Notes under the pieces: model-generated
What the model saw: only the letters and a program-made list of their open reading frames with translations
Told to the model about the DNA's origin: nothing
The model's database searches: none
Source of the DNA: a virus
Reading direction: 5' to 3' (one strand)
IMG/VR virus record: IMGVR_UViG_3300025816_000080
Span: 1 to 21,620 of that record
Length of the DNA: 21,620 nucleotides
Made by a program: the position numbers and the translations under genes
Shown: piece after piece, positions 1-6,890 of the stretch
How the letters are laid out: each line of letters begins with the position of its first letter
How positions within the stretch are numbered: position 1 is the first letter of the stretch

Positions 1-1
1 C

Positions 2-715
2 TTTGGCACAAATGGATTCTATTTAGACTTTGAAAACTCTGGTAGTCTAGGTGCAGATGTATCAGGAAATGGAAATAACTTTACTGTAAATAACTTAACT
101 AGCATAGATCAATCTACTGATACTTGTACTAATAATTTTGCAACATTAAATCCTTTAGGTGGGTATGGTACATTTAGCGAAGGAAATTTAAAATTTGTAA
201 CATCAACAACTGATGGTCAATGGGGTACAAGCACCATTTCATTATCTTCAGGTGGTAAATGGTATTGTGAAGTAAAAATGATTGCTACAGATAGTAAGTA
301 TCAAGTTGGATTAACAAATAATAATGCTCAAGAATTTACTTATAGAGTAGTTTATAGAAGTGATGGTGTTATATATGTAGGTGGTTCAAGCACAAGTGGA
401 TATTCTACTTATACTACAAATGATATAATTGGTATGGCTTTTGATTCTTCAAATAGAGAAATAACTTTTTATAAAAATGGCTCATCTGTTGGAACTGTAA
501 CAGCACCAGCTTTAGCATCTTCTGTACCCCAAGATTATTTTTTTGGTGCAACTTCTTTATCTTCTGGAACTTTAACTACTGAATGGAATTATGGCAACCC
601 ACCTTACACAATCTCATCAGGCAACACAGATGGAGATGGCTATGGAAACTTTGAATATGCAGTACCTAGTGGATATTACAGTTTAAACACAAAAAATTTA
701 GCGGAGTATGGATAA
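2..715 (+). CDS. SPRY/concanavalin-like tail protein (5' partial)
   Basis: The reading frame is open from base 2, so the N-terminus lies outside the window; the visible part is about 237 residues ending at TAA 713-715. It opens with an FxLDFENSGSLG...VSGNGNNFTVNN stretch that I associate with SPRY or LamG-like beta-sandwich modules of marine phage tail proteins. This is followed by a segment rich in Gly, Ser, Thr, Asn and Tyr, with WYCEVK and ITFYKNG typical of a SPRY jelly roll. An internal ATG at 278 exists, but the coding pattern continues upstream without a break, so it is not the start. The protein likely forms part of a tail fibre or adhesion structure that binds surface glycans. Its stop overlaps the next ATG by one base. 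Fold class is fairly sure; exact role is inference. Confidence 0.75.
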   Translation, partial: FGTNGFYLDFENSGSLGADVSGNGNNFTVNNLTSIDQSTDTCTNNFATLNPLGGYGTFSEGNLKFVTSTTDGQWGTSTISLSSGGKWYCEVKMIATDSKYQVGLTNNNAQEFTYRVVYRSDGVIYVGGSSTSGYSTYTTNDIIGMAFDSSNREITFYKNGSSVGTVTAPALASSVPQDYFFGATSLSSGTLTTEWNYGNPPYTISSGNTDGDGYGNFEYAVPSGYYSLNTKNLAEYG

Positions 716-1752
716 TGGCTTACACAGATATAGATAAACCAACAGATTATTTTAATACCGTTCTTTATACAGGAAATGGAACTGATGCTCATGCAATAAC
801 AGGAGTTGGATTTTCTCCAGATTTTGTATGGTTAAAAGGTAGAAGTGTTGCAGAACACCATACTCTTAATGATACAGTTAGAGGTGCAAACAAACAATTA
901 TTTTCTAACTTAACTTATGGAGAATCTACAGAAACAGATAGATTACAAAGTTTTGATAGTGATGGATTTACTTTAGGAACTGATGTAATTGTGAATCAGT
1001 CTTCTCAAACTTTTGCATCATGGAATTGGTTAGCTGGTGGCACAGGCTCATCAAACACAGATGGAAGCATAACAAGTTCTGTATCAGCTTCAACTGATGC
1101 TGGATTTAGTATTGTTACATATACAGGCACAGGCTCTAGTGCTACTGTAGGTCATGGATTAGGTGTTGCTCCAAATGTTATTATAACAAAAAAAAGAAAT
1201 GGAACTGTTCAATGGAATTTTCAAAATTCTATGCGTGGTTATAATGAATATATGGCATTGAATACTACTGACACTTCACAATCTACAGGTGGTGCAATAA
1301 TTAGTGCAGTAAGTTCTACTACATATTCTTGTGATGGAAATGATGTTGTTAATGCAAGTTCTGGAACTTATGTATCCTACTGCTTCGCAGAGAAAAAAGG
1401 CTACTCAAAATTTGGGTCGTATAGTTCAAATAATTCTTTGGATGGTCCATTTATTTACACAGGATTTAAACCAGCATTTTTTATGACGAAACGAAGTGAT
1501 GTAGCAAATAGTTGGGTTATGTTTGATAATAAAAGAGACCCTCATAATGAAATTAATAATAATTTTTATGCAAATACAAATGAAGCAGAAGAAACAGGTA
1601 CTTTAAATAATGATTTAGATTTTTTAAGTAATGGAATTAAAATTAGAGAAGATAATAATGCACTAAATGCCTCTGGTGGAACATACATTTACATGGCATT
1701 TGCAGAATCCCCATTTGTTACATCAGGTGGCATACCAACAACAGCGAGGTAA
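715..1752 (+). CDS. DUF7483-type tail or fibre protein with three tandem repeats
   Basis: A 345-residue protein starting in TAATG overlap with the gene before it. It has the layout of the DUF7483 family seen in marine phages: a glycine-rich TGNG turn, an FSPDFVWLK strand, a DTVRG motif, then FDSDGFTL and an ASWNWLAGG end. Three degenerate repeats are visible, at about residues 14-108, 128-232 and 240-333. Each has an x-PDF/NVI/AFF-x-x-K-R strand and closes with N-A/Q-S-x-x-T-Y/F followed by an aromatic-rich CFAE/MAFAE/WNWLAG strand. Low charge and high Ser/Thr/Asn content fit a beta-rich surface protein. It probably acts in the tail tip or fibre next to the SPRY protein. Family naming is from memory; the repeat structure is directly visible. 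Confidence 0.75.
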   Translation: MAYTDIDKPTDYFNTVLYTGNGTDAHAITGVGFSPDFVWLKGRSVAEHHTLNDTVRGANKQLFSNLTYGESTETDRLQSFDSDGFTLGTDVIVNQSSQTFASWNWLAGGTGSSNTDGSITSSVSASTDAGFSIVTYTGTGSSATVGHGLGVAPNVIITKKRNGTVQWNFQNSMRGYNEYMALNTTDTSQSTGGAIISAVSSTTYSCDGNDVVNASSGTYVSYCFAEKKGYSKFGSYSSNNSLDGPFIYTGFKPAFFMTKRSDVANSWVMFDNKRDPHNEINNNFYANTNEAEETGTLNNDLDFLSNGIKIREDNNALNASGGTYIYMAFAESPFVTSGGIPTTAR

Positions 1753-1754
1753 TT

Positions 1755-2234
1755 ATGCAATTATCTAAACATTTTACTTTAGAGGAATTTGAAAAATCAC
1801 AAACTGCTACAAGAAAAGGCATTAAGAATAAAGCTGGTGCTGGAGAAATTAAAAACTTAGGCGATCTTTGTTATGAAATACTTGAGCCTGTGAGAGTAAA
1901 GTTTGATAAGCCTGTTACAATTACATCTGGTTATAGATCAGAAGAATTATGCGAAGCAATAGGCAGTAAAAAAACATCACAACACACCACAGGAAACGCA
2001 ACAGATTTTGAAATAGCTGGAGTGTCTAACCTTGAAGTAGCTTTGTGGATTGAAAACCATTGTGACTTTGACCAACTAATCTTAGAGTATTACACAGGCG
2101 AAGCTAATAGTGGTTGGATTCATGTATCATACAAAGATGGTTCAAATAGAAAACAAGTATTAACATTTGATGGCAAATCATATACTAATGGATTACCAGA
2201 AGCCAAATGGTCTGGTGGAAAATTAACTAACTAA
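1755..2234 (+). CDS. Peptidase M15 family endolysin (peptidoglycan peptidase)
   Basis: A 159-residue single-domain protein of the Peptidase_M15 (VanX/zinc D-Ala-D-Ala carboxypeptidase) type. It cleaves peptide stems of peptidoglycan and is used by many phages for host lysis. Visible marks are an N-terminal LSKHFTLEEF segment, SGYRS at 58-62, the first zinc ligand pair in QHTTGNATDF (His77, Asp84) and the last ligand in WIHVSY (His123). The length is usual for phage M15 endolysins. There is no signal peptide, so it needs a holin; candidates are the membrane proteins at 3250 and 4459. It starts 2 bases after the stop of the tail gene. A virion-bound wall-opening role is possible, but lysis is more likely given the company of lysis-type genes. 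Confidence 0.88.
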   Translation: MQLSKHFTLEEFEKSQTATRKGIKNKAGAGEIKNLGDLCYEILEPVRVKFDKPVTITSGYRSEELCEAIGSKKTSQHTTGNATDFEIAGVSNLEVALWIENHCDFDQLILEYYTGEANSGWIHVSYKDGSNRKQVLTFDGKSYTNGLPEAKWSGGKLTN

Positions 2235-2247
2235 TAGGAGAAATATT

Positions 2248-2334
2248 ATGCCAATGGGAAAAGGAACTTATGGTTCTAAACGAGGAAGACCACCAATGAA
2301 GAAAAAGAAAAAAGCTAAAAAGAAGAAGAAGTAA
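2248..2334 (+). CDS. 28-residue basic peptide with AT-hook-like core
   Basis: A 28-residue gene with a clear ribosome binding site (AGGAG 7-8 bases before ATG 2248). Its TAA overlaps the next ATG by one base. The product begins MPMGKGTYGSKRGRPP and ends in a nearly pure lysine tail. The KRGRPP core matches the AT-hook consensus centred on RGRP, which inserts in the minor groove of AT-rich DNA. I recall very similar MPMGKGTYG peptides in many marine phages, with no known function. Its place between the endolysin and another Lys-rich gene suggests a late, DNA-associated or charge-neutralising role. That role is inference. Confidence 0.7.
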   Translation: MPMGKGTYGSKRGRPPMKKKKKAKKKKK

Positions 2335-2534
2335 TGGCCACAAAGAAACCTATATATGCCAAAGCTAGACCAAAGAGATTAGGGAAACCAAAATCTTTTA
2401 ATAAGAAGTCTAAGGCTTATAAATCTGCAAAGAGAAAAGCTGATTCTAAGTTTGGCAAAAAGGTTTCTCTATATAAAAACATATTCATTTCACAAGCTAT
2501 CAAAAAGTATAAGCCTAGAAAGAAAAAGAAATGA
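2334..2534 (+). CDS. Small Lys/Arg-rich protein
   Basis: A 66-residue protein of which about 40 % is Lys or Arg, with no acidic patch, no membrane helix and no cysteine. It starts in TAATG overlap with the 28-residue basic peptide, and its last four bases overlap the start of the virion-type gene at 2531. Composition fits a nucleic-acid-binding or DNA-condensing protein, but no known fold is recognised. The chain of two successive basic peptides in one late operon suggests a related job, for example binding packaged DNA. Function is not established. Confidence 0.65.
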   Translation: MATKKPIYAKARPKRLGKPKSFNKKSKAYKSAKRKADSKFGKKVSLYKNIFISQAIKKYKPRKKKK

Positions 2535-3250
2535 GTTTTGTAAGCGATAACAATATCCCACTAGGATTAGCAATTCAAAAAGGAATTATTAATAATTTTT
2601 CTGGTATTCACAAATATGGATTAAATACTGCTGTAGGAAGTTCAGATTTTGAAACAGTATGGGACGGAAACAATACTTACACATATCCATCTTCTTCTGG
2701 TACAGCTACTGCAACAAGTTCAAATACATCTGACGATAACACAGGAACAGTTAAAATTTTTGGCTTAGATAGTAATTATGATTTAGCAGAAGAAACTTTA
2801 ACTATTGGTGGTAGTGCTGGAACAGTATCTTTTATCAGAGTATTTAGAGCATTAATGGTATCTGCAAATACAGGAAATACAAATTCTGGAACAATTACAA
2901 TTACAGTTTCATCTACAACTGTTGCACAAATAAGACCTACTTATGGTCAAACTTTAATGTGCCTCTATACAATCCCTCGTAAATATAATGCTTATTTAAT
3001 GCAAATAGATATAGGTAGTTCTAAAGATTTAGAAAATGAAATTAGATTTATTAACAAAGAAATAGAAAATGGTAATGTTTGGAATACAAAAGCATTTATA
3101 ACTACAAGAGGTGGATTTGTAGAAAAGAATTATGCAGTTCCTGTTAAATTTACAGAAAAGACAGATTTAGAAATAGTTGCTAAAGCAAGTGCCACATCAT
3201 CAGTAAGTGCTGGATTTGAATTGGTATTAGAGAAAGTAGATCAAAGCTAA
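2531..3250 (+). CDS. Virion-type structural protein of marine phages
   Basis: A 239-residue protein with a beta-rich, Ser/Thr/Gly/Asn-rich first half. It shows a GLDSNYDLAEETLTIGG segment followed by FIRVFRALM and a regular TITITVSSTTVAQI strand pattern. The C-terminal half has YTIPRKYNAYLMQIDIG and a FTEKTDLEIVAKA strand. I associate this layout (GLD..y.l.eE.i.l.G, then RV.R, then A.I and ytIP) with a conserved structural protein in cyanophages and other marine phages; its exact place in the particle is not known to me. It overlaps the Lys-rich gene by 4 bases and ends in TAATG overlap with the next gene. Late co-transcription with tail genes supports a virion role. Confidence 0.6.
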   Translation: MSFVSDNNIPLGLAIQKGIINNFSGIHKYGLNTAVGSSDFETVWDGNNTYTYPSSSGTATATSSNTSDDNTGTVKIFGLDSNYDLAEETLTIGGSAGTVSFIRVFRALMVSANTGNTNSGTITITVSSTTVAQIRPTYGQTLMCLYTIPRKYNAYLMQIDIGSSKDLENEIRFINKEIENGNVWNTKAFITTRGGFVEKNYAVPVKFTEKTDLEIVAKASATSSVSAGFELVLEKVDQS

Positions 3251-3441
3251 TGAGTAAATCTGCATTACAAAAAATAGAATCACACGAAAAGCTATGTCGT
3301 ATTATGCAGAAACTAACTCATCAAAAAATTTCAGTAATAGAAGAAAAAGTAAAACGATTAGAAAAAATTTTATTAATATGCACAGGCTCATTAATTAGTG
3401 CTATGGGTTATGTGATTATGGTTTTGTTAGAAAAGCTGTAG
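3250..3441 (+). CDS. XhlA-like small membrane protein (lysis accessory candidate)
   Basis: A 63-residue protein with an N-terminal amphipathic, coiled-coil-prone segment (residues 1-40, heptad-like SVIEEKVKRLEKIL) followed by one membrane helix (about 41-60, rich in Ile, Leu, Gly, Met and Val) and a short charged tail. This order matches the haemolysin XhlA family, which works with holins in phage and prophage lysis. It starts in TAATG overlap with the virion gene and is the second lysis-type gene after the endolysin at 1755. Family assignment rests on architecture, not on a signature motif, so it could be another membrane-anchored accessory. Confidence 0.55.
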   Translation: MSKSALQKIESHEKLCRIMQKLTHQKISVIEEKVKRLEKILLICTGSLISAMGYVIMVLLEKL

Positions 3442-3482
3442 GCTTTACAAAAAGCAAAAAAGAAAGTACAAGCAATAATTGT

Positions 3483-4181
3483 ATGAATAAGAGAATCCTA
3501 GTCATTAGCGACATGCATATTCCCTACCATCACAAAGATGCTATTAGCTTTTTAAAAGAAATTAAAAAAGAATTTAAACCTGACACAGTTGTTAATATAG
3601 GAGATAGCTTAGACTTCCATGCGATTTCAATGCACGATAGTAACCCTGATCTATATTCTGCTGGACACGAATTAAAAGAAGCTAGAAAATATATAAAAGA
3701 ATTAGAAGGAATATTTCCTGAAGTAACAGAAGTAGATAGTAACCATTCAAGCTTAGTTTATAGACGAGCGCTTAAATATGGAATGAGTAAAGAATTTTTA
3801 AGAGATTATGGAGATTTTCTAGGAACTAAAAAATGGAAGTGGATAGATGATCTAACACTTACTATGGGTAATGGTCAAAGATGTTTTTTTACGCATGGTA
3901 GAAGTGCAGATGTATTAAAAACAAGTCAAGCTATGGGAATGAGTTGTGTTCAAGGGCATTATCACACAAAGTTTGTAATATCATGGTGGGCGAATCCAGA
4001 TAATTTATTCTTTGGCATGAATGTTGGTTGTTTGATCGACCAGAAGAATATGGCTTTTGCCTACGCCAAAAATTTTAGAACAAGGTTTATTATAGGTTGT
4101 GGAATTATTATTAATGGTATTCCTAGATTACTTCCTATGGTGCTTGACAATCAAGGTAATTGGATTAAGAAGATAGTATGA
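3483..4181 (+). CDS. Calcineurin-like metallophosphoesterase
   Basis: A 232-residue protein with the full set of metallophosphoesterase motifs: DMH at 10-12, GDSLD at 40-44 (Asp41), SNHS at 86-89 (Asn87, His88), His138 in FFTHGR, and GHYHT at 158-162. These residues bind two metal ions and hydrolyse phosphomono- or diesters. Related phage proteins are often near DNA-metabolism or late genes, and their substrate is usually unknown. It starts 41 bases after the upstream gene without an obvious strong ribosome binding site, and its TGA overlaps the ATG of the DUF3310 gene (ATGA). Nucleotide or DNA phosphatase activity is plausible; the substrate cannot be read from sequence. Confidence 0.87.
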   Translation: MNKRILVISDMHIPYHHKDAISFLKEIKKEFKPDTVVNIGDSLDFHAISMHDSNPDLYSAGHELKEARKYIKELEGIFPEVTEVDSNHSSLVYRRALKYGMSKEFLRDYGDFLGTKKWKWIDDLTLTMGNGQRCFFTHGRSADVLKTSQAMGMSCVQGHYHTKFVISWWANPDNLFFGMNVGCLIDQKNMAFAYAKNFRTRFIIGCGIIINGIPRLLPMVLDNQGNWIKKIV

Positions 4182-4459
4182 CCTCAAATACATTAAAAAA
4201 GACCCTTTTAAAGAGCCATAGAGCCACGCAGAACGATAATTCAGCATTTTCTGAACAGGTTTCAGGGAATCACTATAAGAACCTTAAAATACAGCCTTTG
4301 ACTTATTGCATGGCGAATGACTTTAATGCCTGTCAAACTCATATTACCAAATATATTTCAAGATATAATTTAAAGCATAAAGATAAGAAAAAACAAATAG
4401 AAGATTTAGAAAAAGCAAAGCATGTAATTGATATGCTTATAGAGGAGATAAAAAAATAA
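4178..4459 (+). CDS. DUF3310 protein
   Basis: A 93-residue protein with the DUF3310 signature: GNHYKN at 30-35, IQP at 38-40, the helix ITKYISRYN at 56-64, and DLEKAKHVID at 76-85. The family includes T7 gp1.7-like proteins linked to nucleotide metabolism. In many phages it is a stand-alone domain of uncertain activity. The first 27 residues are polar and poorly conserved looking. It overlaps the phosphoesterase by four bases, which suggests translational coupling and perhaps a shared role with nucleotides. It ends in TAATG overlap with the membrane protein gene. Confidence 0.75.
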   Translation: MTSNTLKKTLLKSHRATQNDNSAFSEQVSGNHYKNLKIQPLTYCMANDFNACQTHITKYISRYNLKHKDKKKQIEDLEKAKHVIDMLIEEIKK

Positions 4460-4836
4460 TGTGGTTGAATTTATTATCGTTGGGTGTAAAGACAGGAGCG
4501 AAGCTATATCAAAATAAACAACGAACAAAACAATTAATTTCTGATGCACAAATGCTTCATGCAGAGAAAATGAGCAAGGGCGAAATTGAGTACAAAGCAA
4601 AAGTTATTGAAAGTAATGACAATGGGTTTAAAGATGAATTTGTCCTTATTCTTATATCTTTGCCTATTCTTATATTGGGTTATTCTATTTTCACTGACGA
4701 CCCTGAAATTCGTAATAAATTAGATATTTTTTTTGAATATTTTTCAAACTTACCTTATTGGTATCAAGCAATTTTTATCGGTGTCGTTAGTGCGATATAT
4801 GGATTAAAGGGTGCTGACATTATGCGTAAAAAATAG
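4459..4836 (+). CDS. Two-helix membrane protein, holin candidate
   Basis: A 125-residue protein with a polar N-terminal 58 residues (helical, Lys/Gln rich) and two hydrophobic segments. The first is about 61-78 (FVLILISLPILILGYSIF). The second is about 102-117 (YQAIFIGVVSAIYGLK). Between them lies a conserved-looking DDPEIRNKLD loop and an aromatic FFEYFSNLPYWY stretch. Size, two helices and a basic tail fit a phage holin, and I recall similar DDPEIRNKL proteins in marine phages annotated as holin-like. It lies in the same operon as the M15 endolysin and the XhlA-like gene, which supports lysis. Other membrane roles cannot be excluded. Confidence 0.6.
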   Translation: MWLNLLSLGVKTGAKLYQNKQRTKQLISDAQMLHAEKMSKGEIEYKAKVIESNDNGFKDEFVLILISLPILILGYSIFTDDPEIRNKLDIFFEYFSNLPYWYQAIFIGVVSAIYGLKGADIMRKK

Positions 4837-4848
4837 TAAGATGTCTCA

Positions 4849-5085
4849 ATGGACATTGACTTTAAAATTATAGAAGCAGAATTTCAAATTGAATCTAAAT
4901 ATAATCCCTATGGCCACTTTGTAGCTTTGCGTTTTATTGATGTCGTGCCATCTAAACCAAAATTATGGCAAGCTATTGAAGATTTAACTAAACATCAAGA
5001 TGTTGAATTAATAGATTGGAATTATAAAGAAGTTAATATTACCTCTAAGACTAGCCTAAAACATTTTGATGTAACTATAAACTAG
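4849..5085 (+). CDS. Small conserved-looking protein of unknown function
   Basis: A 78-residue soluble protein that I do not recognise. It contains YNPYGHFVALRFIDVV and a DVELIDWNYKEVN segment, with mixed alpha/beta character and no motif. It is the last gene of the rightward late unit before the convergent junction. The ribosome binding site is weak. A second ATG at 4841 opens a 10-codon frame (MSQWTLTLKL) that stops at a TAG inside this gene. That leaves open a frame change near the start, but the chosen ATG gives a complete gene. Function is unknown. Confidence 0.55.
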   Translation: MDIDFKIIEAEFQIESKYNPYGHFVALRFIDVVPSKPKLWQAIEDLTKHQDVELIDWNYKEVNITSKTSLKHFDVTIN

Positions 5086-5119
5086 GGCAGTCACAAACCA
5101 GATTAAGAAACCACCCTAG
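5082..5119. repeat. Inverted repeat CTAGGG/CCCTAG at end of rightward unit
   Basis: A perfect 6-base inverted repeat (CTAGGG 5082-5087, CCCTAG 5114-5119) brackets 26 bases and starts at the stop codon of the last rightward gene. The 3' arm lies in CCACCCTAG, so it shares an AGGGTGG/CCACCCT core with the hairpin at 8729 and, in part, with that at 20420. There is no strong T tract after it. It may be a weak terminator or processing site for the rightward transcript; the long loop makes this uncertain. Confidence 0.3.
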
Positions 5120-5150
5120 CCAAATTATTAACTCTCGCTAATAACTCTAT

Positions 5151-5195
5151 TTACTAACTGATAAAAAAAGGAGAGAATCCTATTATCGTTAGTAA
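5151..5195 (-). terminator. Nested dyad at convergent junction, candidate terminator
   Basis: TTACTAAC (5151-5158) and GTTAGTAA (5188-5195) form a perfect 8-base outer stem, extended by GAT/ATC after one bulged base. Inside lies AGGA (5169-5172) and TCCT (5178-5181) around a 5-base loop. Read leftward, the inner stem is followed at once by a run of T (complement of seven A at 5163-5169), like a short intrinsic terminator. It sits just past the last leftward gene (stop at 5203) and after the rightward unit. The stem is AT-rich, so its strength as a terminator is uncertain; a protein site is the alternative. Confidence 0.45.
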
Positions 5196-5202
5196 AATTC
5201 AT

Positions 5203-5577
5203 TTATGCTCTAGTCAACTTTTCTATTGCTAGATTGTTAATGGATTGTGTTTTTAAATTTTCACAATAACTATGACCATTTTTTGATTCTATTTTATAAT
5301 AAAGGTATAATTTTTTTTTATCTGAAAGTTCTTTTTTAACTTTCTTATACCTATCATCAATACTAGCTTTAGTTTTTGCTAAAGATACAGCCATTGTTTC
5401 ATTAGTTATTTTTTCATTAACAACAAAATCAAATACTTCCTGAACTTGATCTTTTACTTCGTCATAATCTATTTCTGATCTAACAAACCTTTTATCAAGG
5501 GCATCTAAATAAGAAATAATCTTATGTGGGTCAAAAGATTGTGGTCGTATTTGTATGTATTTTGGTTCTTCCGACAT
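5203..5577 (-). CDS. Unknown early protein, helical
   Basis: A 124-residue protein, mostly charged and helix-prone, with a Lys-rich segment at about residues 75-95 that looks like a coiled coil or extended helix. It has one cysteine and no known motif. It is the last gene of the leftward operon, and its ATG overlaps the stop of the SSB-like gene by one base. That link suggests a partner role in recombination or DNA maintenance, by context only. I do not recognise the family. Confidence 0.6.
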   Translation of the reverse strand: MSEEPKYIQIRPQSFDPHKIISYLDALDKRFVRSEIDYDEVKDQVQEVFDFVVNEKITNETMAVSLAKTKASIDDRYKKVKKELSDKKKLYLYYKIESKNGHSYCENLKTQSINNLAIEKLTRA

Positions 5578-6071
5578 TAACCTAATTCTTGTTCATATTG
5601 ATCTGGGTTAAAATCAGTTGCACCCTCTTTAGCCCAATCTATTTCATCTTTTGGACTATTTGGCAACTTATCATCTGTAAGCTGAATCCCTTGTTTAGCT
5701 TGTTGATAGCTTTGTTCTTGAGGTTGAGGAGTATAATTTTTTTTATTAAAATTATTATTTCCACCAAATGGTTTAACCATGAAATATGTTATTTCTAACT
5801 CTAATCCATCTCCAAATTGATTTTGTTCTCCTTGTATTATTTTACTACCCCACTTAGCAAGAAAACCTGCTCGCACATATTCCTGAACCTGTGGAGTGCT
5901 TAACCAAATATTAATGTCTTTAAGATCATACATATTTTTAGTCAAAGTACATTTAAATTTAGCCTTATTAGATGAAGCTGTAAATTCCATTTTTGGGGCT
6001 TTGTTTCCTGTGCTATACATTTTTAATGTTAAACCACAGAATGGTAGTTGTCCTTGTTGTGTTTGTGTCAT
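5577..6071 (-). CDS. SSB-like protein (candidate ssDNA-binding)
   Basis: A 164-residue protein with a beta-rich N-terminal domain (about 1-105, with KMEFTASSNKAKFKCTLTKN and LELEITYFMVKPF). It then has an Asn/Gln-rich low-complexity linker (about 104-130, including GGNNNFNKKN and QEQSYQQAKQG) and an acidic C-terminal tail (DEIDWAKEGATDFNPDQYEQ). OB-type core, glutamine-rich linker and acidic tail are the layout of bacterial and phage SSB proteins. No diagnostic SSB motif is seen, so the name rests on architecture and on its place next to a RecB-like nuclease. In other phages such pairs form a recombination module with ssDNA as the shared substrate. It starts 8 bases after the nuclease stop. 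Confidence 0.5.
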   Translation of the reverse strand: MTQTQQGQLPFCGLTLKMYSTGNKAPKMEFTASSNKAKFKCTLTKNMYDLKDINIWLSTPQVQEYVRAGFLAKWGSKIIQGEQNQFGDGLELEITYFMVKPFGGNNNFNKKNYTPQPQEQSYQQAKQGIQLTDDKLPNSPKDEIDWAKEGATDFNPDQYEQELG

Positions 6072-6079
6072 GTTTATCC

Positions 6080-6877
6080 TTATTGTTTCTTTTTTTGTTT
6101 TTGTTTATTTACTAATTTCTTCCAATCACTTAGTTGCTTAGCATAATCATTTTCAAACTCTAATAATTGTTTGCACAATTTAAAAGCTTTTAAATAATCA
6201 TTCTTAACTTTAATTTTTCTAAAGTTAATTGGAAGTCCTTTATCTTTAGGAATATTTATTAATCCTAAAAATTCTATTTTATAATCTGTACTATCCATTA
6301 TCATTTTTCGATAAGCAGATATTTGAACAGGATAATTAGAATAGTCAATTGACTTTGATGTTTTAAAATCAATTAATCCTAATTTACCATTCATTTTACA
6401 AATTAAATCTACTGTTCCACATGTATCTAATTCTTGTGAATAATATGTTTTTTCTGTTTCTATAACTTCTATATTCATATTATCCCACCATTCTGTAAAT
6501 TTAGGGAACATAGTTTTTAATGGTTCAGAGGTAGGTGCTACAGGATTTTTACCTAAAATATAATCTTCACAAAGTGTGTGCATCATTGTTCCTATATTTG
6601 CATCTTTAATAGAAAGTTCTGCTACTTTTATTTTAAGTTTAGAAATATAAGCCTCTATCTCATCAATAGGTTTTTTATCTTCTTGCATCTGCCATCTTAA
6701 AGCCTCTAATGGTAGTTTCTTAGCCCAACCTACAATTCCAGCTTTTCCAAATCTAGGGTCAATTACAGATGTGCAACCTGTCTTAACTTCTCCATTTACT
6801 TTATATCTATATTTTTTTTCATTTGGATTAAACTCGATTTCGTTTCCATGTTTATCTATACTTATTTTTGTTGACAT
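6080..6877 (-). CDS. PD-(D/E)XK nuclease, RecB/Cas4-like
   Basis: A 265-residue protein with the ordered residues of the PD-(D/E)XK RecB-like nuclease fold. These are IGTMMHTLCE (His100, Glu104), GTVDLI (Asp157), LIDFKTSK (Asp170 and Lys172) and PVQISAYRKM (Gln185). These bind metal and cut DNA, usually from 5' or 3' ends. In phages such enzymes act as recombination exonucleases or process replication ends. The C-terminal tail is Lys/Gln rich. It has a ribosome binding site (AGGAAAAAAAA before ATG) and lies directly upstream of the SSB-like gene, which fits a homologous recombination pair. Exact polarity and partner annealase cannot be inferred; no Beta/Erf type annealase is recognisable nearby. 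Confidence 0.82.
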   Translation of the reverse strand: MSTKISIDKHGNEIEFNPNEKKYRYKVNGEVKTGCTSVIDPRFGKAGIVGWAKKLPLEALRWQMQEDKKPIDEIEAYISKLKIKVAELSIKDANIGTMMHTLCEDYILGKNPVAPTSEPLKTMFPKFTEWWDNMNIEVIETEKTYYSQELDTCGTVDLICKMNGKLGLIDFKTSKSIDYSNYPVQISAYRKMIMDSTDYKIEFLGLINIPKDKGLPINFRKIKVKNDYLKAFKLCKQLLEFENDYAKQLSDWKKLVNKQKQKKKQ

Positions 6878-6890
6878 TTTTTTTCCTTTT

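Noticed and set aside
3442-3482. Terminator from GCTTT/AAAGC in the gap before the phosphoesterase
   Set aside because: Stem of five pairs with A-rich, not T-rich, sequence after it; too weak to call.
4406-4600. Antisense frame across the DUF3310/holin junction
   Set aside because: Cys/Phe/His-rich composition expected of complementary AT-rich coding DNA, no ribosome site, and both sense genes are well supported.
5589-6141. Rightward frames opposite the SSB-like gene and the end of the nuclease gene
   Set aside because: Hydrophobic products arise from the complement of Lys/Asn/Gln-rich coding; no starts with ribosome sites; the leftward genes form a continuous operon.
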